Of a DNA stretch of 58,654 nucleotides, positions 37,418 through 49,439 are shown piece after piece; the first letter of the stretch is position 1; each line of letters begins with the position of its first letter. Made by a program: the position numbers and the translations under genes. The stretch is taken from the NCBI GenBank assembly GCA_051453625.1, contig JBOZIK010000001.1:69246833-69305486 (forward strand). The letters are read 5' to 3'. A model generated the notes under the pieces. That model was given only the letters and a program-made list of their open reading frames with translations. It ran no database searches and had not been told where the DNA came from. The stretch comes from Welwitschia mirabilis. Its lineage: Eukaryota; Gnetophyta; Gnetopsida; Welwitschiales.

Positions 37418-39153
37418 TGTCACATTCCAAATTTTTAACAATCAAAATTTAAATTTCAAATGTTGTAATAAATAATTTAAAATATTAAATTTTATAATTC
37501 TAATATTTTAAGTTAATTATTAAATGTTTTTATTTATATCTAGCAGTCCCATAATTATTATTTTATGCTTTATCTTTATTTATTTAATTGTTTATTTTAG
37601 AAAAATGCCAATGAGTCATAGATTTGAAATTATTATGAATGGAAATGCTTAACATTTAGAGTTATTATTTTTATAGATGTTAAAGAATATCTTCAATTGT
37701 GATTACTATCATATTTATGGAATATTTTATTATCACTACTAATGTCTCATTTATTATTTATTATTATACCAAGATTATTATTATTTATTATCTATCCAAT
37801 GGCTTGGCAAAATATTACTTTCAACACTTTCATCATTTCCACCACATCATCTCCATCACTCATATCACCTTCACCACTTCTATAACATCACTTCCACCAC
37901 CTTCACTAGTTCTACCACTTCCATCACACTACTCTTGCCATCTTTATAACTCTCTTTATGATGGTGTCTCTTTACATCATATATCCTCTACTATAAATAG
38001 GAACTTCTTTTCTTTTTATTCAATATCTTCAAGAAGCTTTTGCTATCAAATATTTTTGACCTTAATCTTGGAGCTTGGAAAAGCCTTAGAGCCTTGGAAC
38101 TGTGGATCTCTAAAAGATTTCAATTCTTCATCTTAATTTTAGTATCATTTATGGCTTAATCTACATTATTTATATGATTTATCAACTTCCATATATTTCT
38201 TATATGTTCCAATTAATTCTTGTATTTGTTACATGTTTCATGAATTTTTCTTGCTATCTTATTTATCTATGTAAGTCTTTTCTTATGCATATAATATTTT
38301 TACTATGAATTCAATTCTATTCTTTAAACTTTACTAAGCAACAAATTATGTGGCCCTAAGGGCTAGGCCACTTGAGGGGATTCCATTGGCCATGAAAGTG
38401 ATCTGTCAAAGTGATTAGGGTAATGTTTGTAACCTATCTAATTATACATGACATGTGGCTTTAGAGAGTTTATTCCATCTGGAGGGTTCATATTGGCCAT
38501 AGTATCAAACTTCTAGATAAATAGGAATTTTTGAAACCCTTCTAATTCATTGTACATTATTGGATTTTTGAAACTTGGATATGTCTATTCGGATTATTGT
38601 ATCTTGTATGAGGTATTGATTATATACAATTTTCTTTAGGATCCTATATTAAGTTTGGAAAACCTTCTTATCTAAAATCTTATCATGAACCATATTAGGA
38701 ACTTTGAAGTTTGCAGTTCTCATGCCATACGTATGTGTGTAGGACCTACTATAAAGAAGGCTATTGGATGATTAAGCTATTACAATTCACATGGAGTGAT
38801 ATTTTTCATACTTGTTGCATGAATTTATTTGAAGGATCTTAGATGTCCTAATTGTAATGTGAATGTAGTTGTTGTAATTAAATTTAGTTTAAAATATTTT
38901 ATTTATTATATCTATTTTATTGAAATAATAAAACTAATTATTTATTTTCTCTAAATAAAAAGTTATATACTTTTGTTAAATAGATTATATTATATACTTA
39001 AAATTAAGGTTATATGTACTATAACAGAAAATTATTTTTAAGTAATTATTAGTATGGATGAAACAGAGTCTGCTTAGGGGTTTAAAACTTTAAGTTTTAA
39101 TAGTATAATTTTGTCCTTAGGCCTATTTATTATTTATATTTGAAGAACTTAAA
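37418..39153 (+). repeat. 3' LTR of element E
   Basis: It starts TGTCACATTCCAAATTTTT. It is collinear with the 5' LTR from about 37550 and contains the diverged CCACTT array (37817-37932) and TATAAATAGG (37992-38001). The last 60 or so bases are replaced by the 46-N gap. The 145-codon open frame at 37699-38136 lies wholly inside the LTR and is not a gene. Confidence 0.8.
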
Positions 39154-39199
39154 NNNNNNNNNNNNNNNNNNNNNNNNNNNNNNNNNNNNNNNNNNNNNN
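39154..39199. other. Assembly gap, 46 N
   Basis: It hides the last bases of the E 3' LTR and the junction with the CD repeat. Confidence 0.99.
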
Positions 39200-42100
39200 A
39201 TTATACTTCCACCTTAAGAAATTTGGCTATGCTTGTATCTATTATTAATATACACTAATATGTAAGGTCATCCTAGGAATATAAATCTTACATCATCAAT
39301 TTAAGATCTTACCAAATAAATAAGGAATTTCATTTTTAGTATGGTCCTAGTGTAATTCCTTCTAAAGGATATATGCAGTAACATAAAATAGTAAAGCTTA
39401 ATATAAATAAAATCTAAAACTATTAAATCATGAATTCATATGAAAAATTATCACGTAAAGATATGCTATTAATCAAATATCATTATCTAAGATAAAGCAT
39501 AGCCATGTAACTATAATAATTTAAATTGTTAATGAAAATAAACTTACTCAAATTTGCAAGATGTACTTTTAGAAATACAATCTTAAGTAAAGACTTTAGG
39601 TCTCTTTAGCTCTCATAGATTACTTCAAAATAATGTAAAGTAGGATCTACAGTTCCAAATAACATCACATAATAGTAAATCCAGAAATAAGATTACAAAT
39701 ATTTACTTAAAAATGATAAACTTCTTAACACAGTTACAACACCCTTAAGCATAAAAAGTATGAAAATATATACAATTAATATCACAAAATTAGATTAAGA
39801 AGTGAACCAAATTTTATTACATGAAATGGAATAAGTCTACATTAAAGAAAGAAAGACATAAACATAATAAATGTCATTATAACCTTGGAGGACTAGCTTA
39901 TCCCTAAGAGAGTATCTTAGAAGATAGACATAATTAAGATCTTAAAATAATCTATAAAACTTAATAATGGATTAACAATCCTAAAACTAAGGTCAAATGA
40001 TCTTTTATGGATTATAAATAGGCTTGTAAAATTTAACCTCTTTAGATCTAATGACTAACAAGTCCAAATGACTTAGAAGCTAGAAATAATCCTACAACAT
40101 AAGTATGAAGTTATTTAATTAAATTGACATCACCATTGAATCTATTAGTACCCCTAGCTTCCTAAAGAATTAGTTCCTAGCTTATGAAACATTTATTCAT
40201 ACCTTATTAATGCCTACACAATGATAATATAAAATCCGAATATTATTGGAGTCGGATGTAAATAAGATGGATAATAACAAAAGCATCAAACCTAGCTTAA
40301 ATAACTTGAAGTAAGGATAAATTTTCACATGTTAACACATCTTTCAAACAATATTTTTCTAGTCTATTAACAAGAAATGGATCAATTTTTATATAACATG
40401 GCAAAAATTACAAATGAAATCATTTAACTATGATATAAAATGATGAAATGTTTTTAAAAAAAATTCTTTCAAATTGAGCTTAAACTAGATTATACAAAAG
40501 AATAGGGAATGAGTGATGGGTGCTAAGTGAAAATGCTACTTTCTCAAACCAAAGTAAGTTTTATTCTTAAAGTTTAAAAAAGGAAAAGTTAAATGAAACA
40601 TAGATGAAAACAAGATAATTCATGAACTAGCTAGAAAATTAAGATGTATAAAAATCTAAGATATATTTGAAAAATTATGAAAAATATGTATTGTATCTAA
40701 ATGTAAAGATGTAAAAATAAATGCAAGATAATGAAAAGAACTTTTAGAAATAATGATCAATTACTATGTTTAAGCTAAATACTATCAAAATGGATTGAAA
40801 ACGAATAAGAAAATAAAAAGTGAGAGTATAAAATCATGAAATGAAAAGGGATGATTAAGGAAGAGTTATGTATTTAATTATAGTTTATTTTTAAAACATT
40901 ATAGTGGTGATACAACATATAAATTGATTATGATGGAGATGAATAAGATTATAGAAAAAACTAAGTTTAAATCTACAAAATAAATTAAAAGCATAGGTTA
41001 GATCTTATAACAACACTAATTAGATCTCATAATGGTACTAATTAAGTTTAGTTTCAAACTATGAAAATAGGTGGCTGAAGACATTAAACTAAATGAAAAG
41101 CATGATAGTGATGTGTCATGTATAGTGAGAAATAAAAATAACAAATATAGTAATTAAAAAGTGAGTTTAATTATATAAGAAATACCATTAAATCAAGATT
41201 ATATGCAAGAAAAATGGAAAATATGCTGCACCATGGTAAAACTGAAAATGCATGAAAAAGAAAATTATATAGAGAGTGAGAACGAGGAACTATCTAGTTG
41301 ATATTCTATGAGATACCATCCTCTCAAGCTTTTTATCCATCTCATCTTACTTCTCAAAAACACTGTTTTGTGTTTTTAACATTTTAATCATTTCAACTCA
41401 TATATTGCTAATCCATGACTTTAGAATTTGGATCTTCCTTTAGAAAAGTATTACTAGAAATGAAAGTAGAATGTTAAGGAAGAGGAGTGAAAGAAAAAGG
41501 AGAAGAAGGCAAAGAGTAAAGGGCAGTAGAGAATTCAATAATGGATTTTTTCCCCTTTCTTATTATAGTGGGTGTAGAATATGGTAAAGAGAAACTTAAG
41601 AAGGAGAAGAAGTTATTTCTTAAAGATCTTTTTCTTCTTATGCTTCTTGAAGTTTCCTTGGTATCTAATCCTTATTCTGAGATTTTTTAATGGGTAATAG
41701 TTTTAATCTAAGATCTATTCCAACTCTTAAAATTTAAGGTATGTGATAGGAAACTGTAAACCAAGTTTGAAATAAAGTAGATAGGAATAGACTTATCTTA
41801 TGGCCTATGTGATTAAGGATAATTCTAAAAATGCATTTGAGTATGTCAAAAGGCTTATTATCGTATATGATTCTTATCATTTATGAATGTCCACTATAGA
41901 CATATGTCACATATGATGTAGAAAAGGTATTATAGATAATGAATCTAAGGAGGGATAACTAATTCTTATAAACATACTTACGAGGTAAAAAACCCTATAT
42001 TTTTAGATCATATCCAACATTAAAATTAAAAAAATAAGGGATTTAGTAAGAAAAAAAAGGTAAAGAATCATGGTTTTTATCTAATAAAATGACTTCTATA

Positions 42101-44223
42101 ACACTTAAAGATACAACTAAAGAAGTGTAATGAATGGAAGAATGAATAACATAGGGCTCTTTACCATCTAGGATATAATTTCTATAAAAATGTAAAACTT
42201 AATCATAGAAATAGTATGTGCCTTCATCCTTAAACAAGTAGCTTTAATTACTAGTTTTAACTTTATCTAAATATAAAGATAGATAAAAAGAGAGAAAATA
42301 AGAAAATATTCCTTCTTTAATAAAGTCACTCACCTTCCACTCATGATAACCTATAACTACATAAATGAAAGGGAAATGAAGGGAAAATTTGAGGAATTAA
42401 GGGGAAAAAATGGATTAGAAGATGGAAAAAATAAAGATACAAACAACATTGTAAACTAAGATTAAGATCCCTAACATATTAAAATGATTTAAAACTCCAT
42501 GAAAATGATGTAAGTGAAAGATGAACATACAAATGTAGATGAAGGCAATAACACAAGCGATGGATTATAGTTACATTAACTATGTGAAAGTAAATTAAGA
42601 TATAGTGTTATGATAAAGATAGATTTAGAGTCATGAAAAGATAGTATATAAGATGAAAGTCAGGTTTTAAATTATGGTTTTTATAGGAAAAGAATGAAAT
42701 GTAGATAATTGGATTAGCTATTTGCATCAATACTATAGATTAATTTTCGTTAGATTTATATCTGAATAAATAAGAATTGATGAACATAAGTTAATTATCT
42801 ATTTCTTTTAGTTTTAAATTTTTGAGGATATCCTTTGTTAAAATGAAAAAAAGTAGCAATAAGTAAATTTAACAAAACCATGAGTAGCCAAAGAAACTTA
42901 AGTTATAATTAGTTAAAATAATCACATCCAAAGATTACTGTAATATCATATCTAGTTCATTCCTCTTTTCTTCTGCTTTTATGTGTAACCCATTTTCAGC
43001 ATTTGATCTTTTTGAGCATTTAATATTGTACGCTTCCTTGTAATAAATTTAACATGTTTTACTTGAATAATTTAGTGTTGTGTTGGTGACAAGCATTTAT
43101 AGCCCTCATGTAGTTGAATATACTATAAATAAATCATTAAAGCTACATTTTCAACATGCATTCATAGTCCTAATGAAGTTAATTAAACCAAATAGAAATG
43201 ATCATAAAATATTATGTTATCCAACTTTTTTTTCACTTTATTTTTATAACACATGAAAGAGTCATTATTGGTTCATTATCCTGATAGATAAATTATCTCA
43301 TCCCCATGAATGCTCTAAAATAAGGATATATTATGAAAAAACAAAAATAACATTTTTTAATTTATCAAATTAAAGTACTTGATTATTTACTAAAATTATA
43401 AATAACTCAAAAATACAAAGAAATAATCCATAAGAAAGCAAGAATTTACAAAATTTCTATTAAAAATAAAAAATATCACTTTATTATTAGATTAAGGAAA
43501 AAGGCCATTAACCTAGAGCATTGAGTCTTATAAACTCATAAAATGATAGAAGGAATGAATCAAGTTTAGATGACATGGTTTTACCTAAAAATGATATATA
43601 TAGCTAAAAAGCATTAATGTAAGCATTAGATGAATGATAATGATTAAGATTTTTTATGAAGGAGACATCCTTACATACATCTTAATTCTGTATAGATCAA
43701 TTGGATCAATTTAAGGATATATTACTAATAGGCAAATATACTCTAAAATGATTTATCAAAATCATTCCACTCACATGGATAGGGTCCTTAATAATGCATA
43801 AGAGAAAAAACTTAGAAGTATTATAGTTAGCAAACTTAAGATAGTGATAATAATAATCAAGTAGTAAATTAGGCATGAAATTTTCTCATGACAAGAGTTC
43901 ATACATGAATTGAAGAACTCAAAAAAAGCTAAGGAATTGATGCATTAGTATTTAAACATTCCACATTTGATGGGTTCCTACCTATTTTTTTTCATGGTTC
44001 TCTAATAATTCTTATAAAATATCTTTATTTAATGAAGATATAGATGAATGAATAACTAATACATCAGCTAGATCATTATCAAAGACATATTCTATTTATT
44101 CAAGAGGTAAATTAAAGTTAATAGAAAAACTATCTCAAAAATTAAAATATGAGTTACAACCAAAAAAAGAAGGAAAAAGAACAAAAACTTTATGATCATA
44201 AGAGGAGAATTTAGGATCATAAG
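39200..44223 (-). repeat. CD repeat, copy 2
   Basis: The minus-strand copy of the repeat at 14681-19320. It is clearly collinear from about 43270 down to 39200; the part from 43270 to 44223 is adjacent but its match is not certain. One stretch near 41440 to 41340 reads like a worn coding start (FLKEDPNS, then DKKLERMVSHRIST) and corresponds to 16940-17080 in copy 0, so the repeat may contain a gag-like start. The F1-d LTR begins at 44224, so F1-d probably inserted into this repeat. No intact gene is present. Confidence 0.6.
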
Positions 44224-45319
44224 TGTTGTGGTGCATATTTATGCAATGTTAAATCTTGAGTAGAATCCTATTAATCACAAATATAATGCACAAACAAAAC
44301 ACACTAATATAGACAAGAGTGAATCTGAATGTTGTAATCCACTGAAGGCTAAAGTAGGAAATAAAAGAGTTGCTTTTCACAAAGAAATATGTGTACTCTA
44401 ATCTATAAAAAATAACTTATAAGACATGAAAGTGAAAATACAACACACTCATGCAGAGCTAATCCAGAAAAAGAAAATATAATACAGCTAGTCTAAACTA
44501 ACTATGCACAACCTTGATAAAGATTTTTCTCATAACCTATATCTCTAAAGAAACTGTAATTAGATCAGAAGCATCATAAGCTATAAGGATGAGAAAAAAT
44601 CATACATTAAAATTAGGGGAAAAAAATTATATTAGAACCACATTCATGTTATAAATTAGCTACACCTTAATGGAGAAAACACTGCCCAACACCAAGGATA
44701 ACGTCTCTCTATAACTATAAGAATGGATCTCTAGCCCTCCAATCTCTTGTCATAGGAATCATACATGCAAATAGAGACAAGCAGAAGTTGAGGAAGAGAT
44801 TACTATTTATCGACACACATACACATAAAAAAATATATGGAAAGGTGTAGGTAAAAATGTAACTACCACACTAAGAAAATCAATAAACATGTAGTAGAGG
44901 TTAGATGAGTTACTTAGTATAGATGTTATAAGAATGTCATTTAGCTTGTAATTTGAATGATATAGGAGATGATACCACCTCATAAAATATCCATGTTAGT
45001 TACTAGGTTGATTATAGTTAGCATTCTTATTGGCACTATTTGCTTAGTCATCTGTATAGTCATCCAGACGATGAGGTGGATAAGGTATTTGACAAATCTT
45101 CAATCAGTGTATCAGCCTCAATGTTTTATAGGAAGTTATCTAAGAAATGTAAAGTATCCAGAATTGCTTAAAATGCTATAAAACATTATAGAGATTGCAT
45201 GTTTTCATCATTTTCATCTTAGATCTTTATTATCATGGAAATCTCACATTTACTTATCTATTAACCTATAAAACCACTCAAAATATCCTATCAAATATGT
45301 GTAAGTTTACAATGCAACA
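44224..45319 (-). repeat. 3' LTR of F1-d
   Basis: On the minus strand it starts TGTTGCATTGTAAAC, continues TTTGATAGGATATTTTGAGT, and ends ATGCACCACAACA. Length is 1096 bp. The region 45054-45075 holds GTCATCCAGACGATGAG, a worn form of the F1 palindrome. The first 70 codons of plus-strand frame 44969-45181 are a shadow. Confidence 0.9.
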
Positions 45320-45330
45320 TAGTCCCCCAC
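45320..45330 (-). other. Polypurine tract of F1-d
   Basis: GTGGGGGACTA on the minus strand, directly before the 3' LTR. It is the cleanest tract in the F1 family here. Confidence 0.85.
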
Positions 45331-46039
45331 TTATCCTTGTCAATTTTTAACAAAACCAAGTGGTAAACCATTGTTACAAGCAACTTATAAGATAAAAAAA
45401 TAATTAGGATACTCTTAGAAAGATTTTTAGAACTTCATAAAGATACGTACTAGATTTTTGAAAAATTAGAAAAACTAAACATTTCACCTTTTAAAAGCTC
45501 AGCCACTTGGACATCCAAGTAGTTGTCTAGATGATGGAGGGATGACAGGCTTAGACAAAGTTTATGAAATCTGGAACCTGTGACAAATTTTTTTTGTTTT
45601 ATACATAATTAAATAATGTAATCAAAATAGCCATCCACTGAATTAAGTAGTATTAAATGAAAAATTACCCAAGTAAATAAGTCCTCATCATAACATGTAA
45701 AAAATAAACCTTAAGTAAAATTAAAAATAGACATGAAAAATCAGAAATAAATCAATATATCACACTGGAAAAATAAGGTTTTTACAACATATCAAAAGAG
45801 ATTTTTCAGTACAAAAATGTATAGAAGAAAAGATATAAAATAATAATACAAAATTAATCCCCTTATCTATACATGATTAACTATAGTTCAATAGCTAGCT
45901 TAAGAGTAGGGTAGAAGAAGAAGAATGCTTAAGATGAATGGGAAAATAGGGGTCTAAGTATGTAGAAATTAATCTGACTATCTTGTATTCCTAGACATGT
46001 ACAACCTTTGAAATCTCTTTGTAGATACTCTGCTAGATA

Positions 46040-47120
46040 GAAATTACACACTGATGCATGTCCATGATCTACTTCTTACATTGCTAAATTCTCCTCTTAA
46101 TAGACAAGTTCTTATACCTAAATGTCTACTATATCTAATCAAGAGTCTAGATCCTCTGATATAATAAATAAATACCCCAATCAATGAAACCGCTGATGGT
46201 CTTAATTGTCTCAGCCAAAAGAGCTTGAATCTACTCAAGTAATGTTCCAACCACAGGTTTCTATACTTGAGGTCTCTATATCTCTCTTGAATCCTATATA
46301 TCCATGTCCTAAAAATAGTAAGTTAAAGTCTATATATGTGATAGGCGCAACTCATCCATGGGCTTTGATGTCCCAAATCATCTAAAAAGTATTGAGATGA
46401 GGCATGCAAAACCAAGTGTTTGAAGCTGTCATGCTTTTTCATGAATTTGCGTCTTCTCCAAATAAATGTTAAAAGGTTCATCTGCTCTTCCTGTCTAAAA
46501 GTTAATAATAGATGTAGATGTGCAAACATGATGTGACTATTATGAAATGATGACCTCATGTTATGAATCAGCCCTTTGTGAAAATCTCTATATGTGGGGG
46601 TTATTTAGGTAATATTTATGCCTTATTTATTAGTAATTAAATTACCTAGTATATTTAAAATAGCGTCATATTCTTAATGCTTATTAGTTTTATCAGCTGA
46701 TTGAATGTGCGTGCCCCTAATCCCACTAACATTTGTGATTACTATAATATGGAATAGAAGAATGGCTATCTCATAGTCTCATATGAATGCCACGAACATA
46801 TCCTGTAGCTAATCATGAGGATCTGATCACCTTTAATGTGCATGGTGTCATAGAACTCCCTTGCGTTTGATACCTAATATGACCCATGCACATCTATAAT
46901 CCATCTAAGCTATAATTTATTCAATATTTAGTTAACCTCTGGCTCAATACGACTTATGAAATCATCAAAATGATGCTTGACATGAATGCTGGATGTCGAT
47001 ATCATCATGGAATGTCCATGTCGATATGGTGAAGTCTACATGCTCTACCTTTAGCTCAACTAAAGGATCCACCACCTACACTACTACCTCAACCTCAACC
47101 TCAGCCTATCTATCTTTATA
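46040..47120 (-). pseudogene. Extra ORF remnant, possibly the putative plant transposon protein domain (PF20167-like)
   Basis: On the minus strand I read HHFDDFISRIEPEVN, then RWIIDVHGSY, SNAREFYDTMHIKGDQILMI, and after a frame change GYVRGIHMRL. The REFY...VRG pattern is that of a domain common next to Athila/Tat-like elements in plants. Two open pieces follow: 46323-46559 (78 codons, MRSSFHNSHIMFAHLHLLLT) and 46044-46250 (68 codons). Composition is visibly richer in GC and CpG than the flanks. In Athila-type elements an env-like or extra ORF lies between pol and the 3' LTR, as here. The match is from memory; stops and frameshifts rule out a working product. Confidence 0.5.
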
Positions 47121-47856
47121 CATATGGGACCTACTCAATTAAAAACAAAAAAATCATCATGTAAAAATAGAAATACATGTTAAAAATATCACATGGATGC
47201 AAAATAACAATCCTTAAATTTAATAAAAAATTATGAAAAATACTAAAAATATGTCTTATCCTCCTTTAAAAGTTGTAATGCATTCTGAATAACCTAAAAA
47301 AAAATGAAAAATTAAAAAGTTATGTTTGTAGTGGGTTTCACATATAGTGAAAATCCAAAGTGCTCAAAGAAAAAAAAAAATCTAATTAGTAGAGTTGTAG
47401 AACATATTGAGCTAATCAGTTTTGCCTAAAGGACTGCTACATTTTAACCTATAATTTGTAAAAAAATAAGTGTAAAAGATAGAAATTTAAAAATACCTCA
47501 TTAAATGGAAAAAAAAACACTCATAACTCAAAAAACACACAGTGAAATGTAAATTCATAAGTTCCTATTGAAGAGCACAAAAACTAAGTTGTATACATTA
47601 AAAATACATGTAAAAAGGATGAAAATGAGAAAAGAAATTGAAAAATAAGGGGAGAAAAAAACATACCTCATGTTTATAAATTTATCAAAATCTCACAAAT
47701 CTAGATACGAAATTTAATAGAACAAGTTTCAAAATGCTAGTATAGGCTAAAGCAGTCATCATCTCTTAAAAGAATGGGCCAAAACAATAAGAAAATAAGG
47801 GTAAATGAGAAAAAAGGATTTGAACTATGGTTTTATCACATTATCATCTAGTTATG

Positions 47857-47868
47857 TCATCTAGATGA
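47857..47868. promoter_or_regulatory. Palindrome TCATCTAGATGA in F1-d 3' UTR
   Basis: A perfect 12-base palindrome inside TGTCATCTAGATGATAGACA (47855-47874). A broken copy lies 60 bases on (47916). The core is identical to the two palindromes in the F1-b LTR. Confidence 0.6.
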
Positions 47869-48983
47869 TAGACATAGGATGTCTCTTAGAAAAAATCAGA
47901 CAATAAATTGCCTAATGTCATTTAGATAACTAGGTAAATGATAGGGCATGCAAAGTTTTTTAGAAACAAAAATGTTAGTGAAGAAACTTAGGCTCAAATA
48001 TGATCATTTAAGTATCAGTTCTAAACAGAAATACTTAGAAAGATAGAAAATTAAATAAAAAAAGAAAATTAAAAGAAAAAGGATAAATATACAAGAAATA
48101 ATAAACAAGGAAGAAGAAAATGGGCTATCTAGGTTGAAACCTATAAGAAAATCTATATGAATGTGCCTAAACAAAAAAGAAAATCATGATAGACTTAGAA
48201 CTCTATAAGCCACAAGGGAACTCATAAAAACTAAAGAACAAAAAGATATTCTTTTATTATTTTAAAATGCTTATCAAAAAAGGATATATCATAAAAGAAT
48301 ACCAAGGAAAGTATTAAATGATTAAGGTCCTATAAAAGAATGAGAAAATGTGTAAATAACTTTAAAATCTTAAACTCAAAAACTGAAAAAACACAAAAAT
48401 GAAAATAAACATAAGGAATAAGGAGAATATTGTTTACCTATCATAGGTACTAACTTAACAAAATTCCAAGGAAGACATAATAAAGTTACATCAGTAAATA
48501 TGCATAATAAAATATATATACTTTATAAAGCTCACTCAAAAAGGTAGTAATTATGACAATACCTAAAAATTCAAGTGCTTAGAACAATGAATGTTAAGAT
48601 CAAAAGTTACTAAGAAATAACTCACCTACTCTCACTACATAAATACACCTAAATCTTTAGAATTGAAATGACCAAGTATAATATTTATGAGTTTTAAAAA
48701 TAAGTAATGCTTTTAGTGAAATTAGAAACACCATTGATTCCATAGCCTCAAACATTTATTACAACTTTTTCTATGATGAGGGGAATGTAACCATAGTCAG
48801 AGGAGTAAAAACATGTGAAGCATGGCCAACTAACCTCCTAGTGGAGTTCCCATAGCTACTGATACTACTAAACATTCCTCTTGGAAATATTTACCCTGGT
48901 GTGATAGAACATAATGATGACCATGTATTTTTCTCAAAGCATAAAATATAATAGATCATGGTCATTATTTTTCATTCTATCTT

Positions 48984-49006
48984 TATATATATATATATAT
49001 ATATAT
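48984..49006. repeat. (TA)n microsatellite in F1-d 3' UTR
   Basis: About 11 TA units, lying on the minus strand just after a worn GTGTGATCTGATGGGAAT. This is the site that carries GA in F1-a and AAG in F1-b. Confidence 0.95.
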
Positions 49007-49439
49007 TAAATTCCCATCAGATCACACACTCAAAAGGATAAAGGTGAATAAGTAAGATAAAAGATAAAAAAGAACACTTTCAAGCAATTCAAAACCTTAA
49101 TAACATTGAAAGAAAAAGCATAAGAAAAAAGGAATATTCCTTTAAGAGAAGTCCATAGACATGGAAATGTCTCAAGATTTGGTGAATTCAATCTTACCAA
49201 ATGCTCAAGTATAAATACTAATCATAAAACTTTATAATGCAATACATAAGTCAAGTTTAAAAGATAATTAGATAATACCATAATATAAATCAAAGGAGTA
49301 CGATAAGAAATAACTTAGACAATTATAGGGAGGAAGTTCTCCTCATCTAGGAAAATCTCCAAAACAAGTGCTTTTATCATGTTTATGGTTGTATCTAAAG
49401 ATCCTTTATATAATTTCAACCATTACACATTAATCTTCT

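Larger units (their letters stand above)
35083..39153 (+). mobile_element. Element E: very short chromovirus-like Ty3/gypsy element
   Basis: Two LTRs of about 1.74 kb (35083/35094-36829 and 37418 to at least 39153) flank only about 590 bases. The interior has an initiator-Met primer site, a gag fragment and a polypurine tract. TGTCAC at the 3' LTR start and the iMet primer site are typical of plant chromoviruses of the Tekay/Del type. There is no room for pol, so it is non-autonomous or an internal-deletion derivative. The extreme 3' end of the 3' LTR is lost in an N gap, so no target duplication can be read. Confidence 0.8.
45331..49439 (-). other. F1-d long 3' UTR region
   Basis: The integrase-proximal part (about 49200-47900) is collinear with the 3' UTR of other F1 copies, including TCCACTAGGAGGTTAGTTGG (48845). 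Nearer the LTR it carries about 1.5 kb of more complex sequence not seen in F1-a or F1-b, holding the ORF remnant described separately. Palindromes of the CATCTAGATG type occur at 47857-47868, and worn ones near 47916 and 45526. Confidence 0.7.

Noticed and set aside
37699-38136. 145-codon plus-strand ORF
   Set aside because: It lies entirely in the E 3' LTR, covers the CCACTT array and TATA box, and the 5' LTR does not keep the frame. It is a chance frame.
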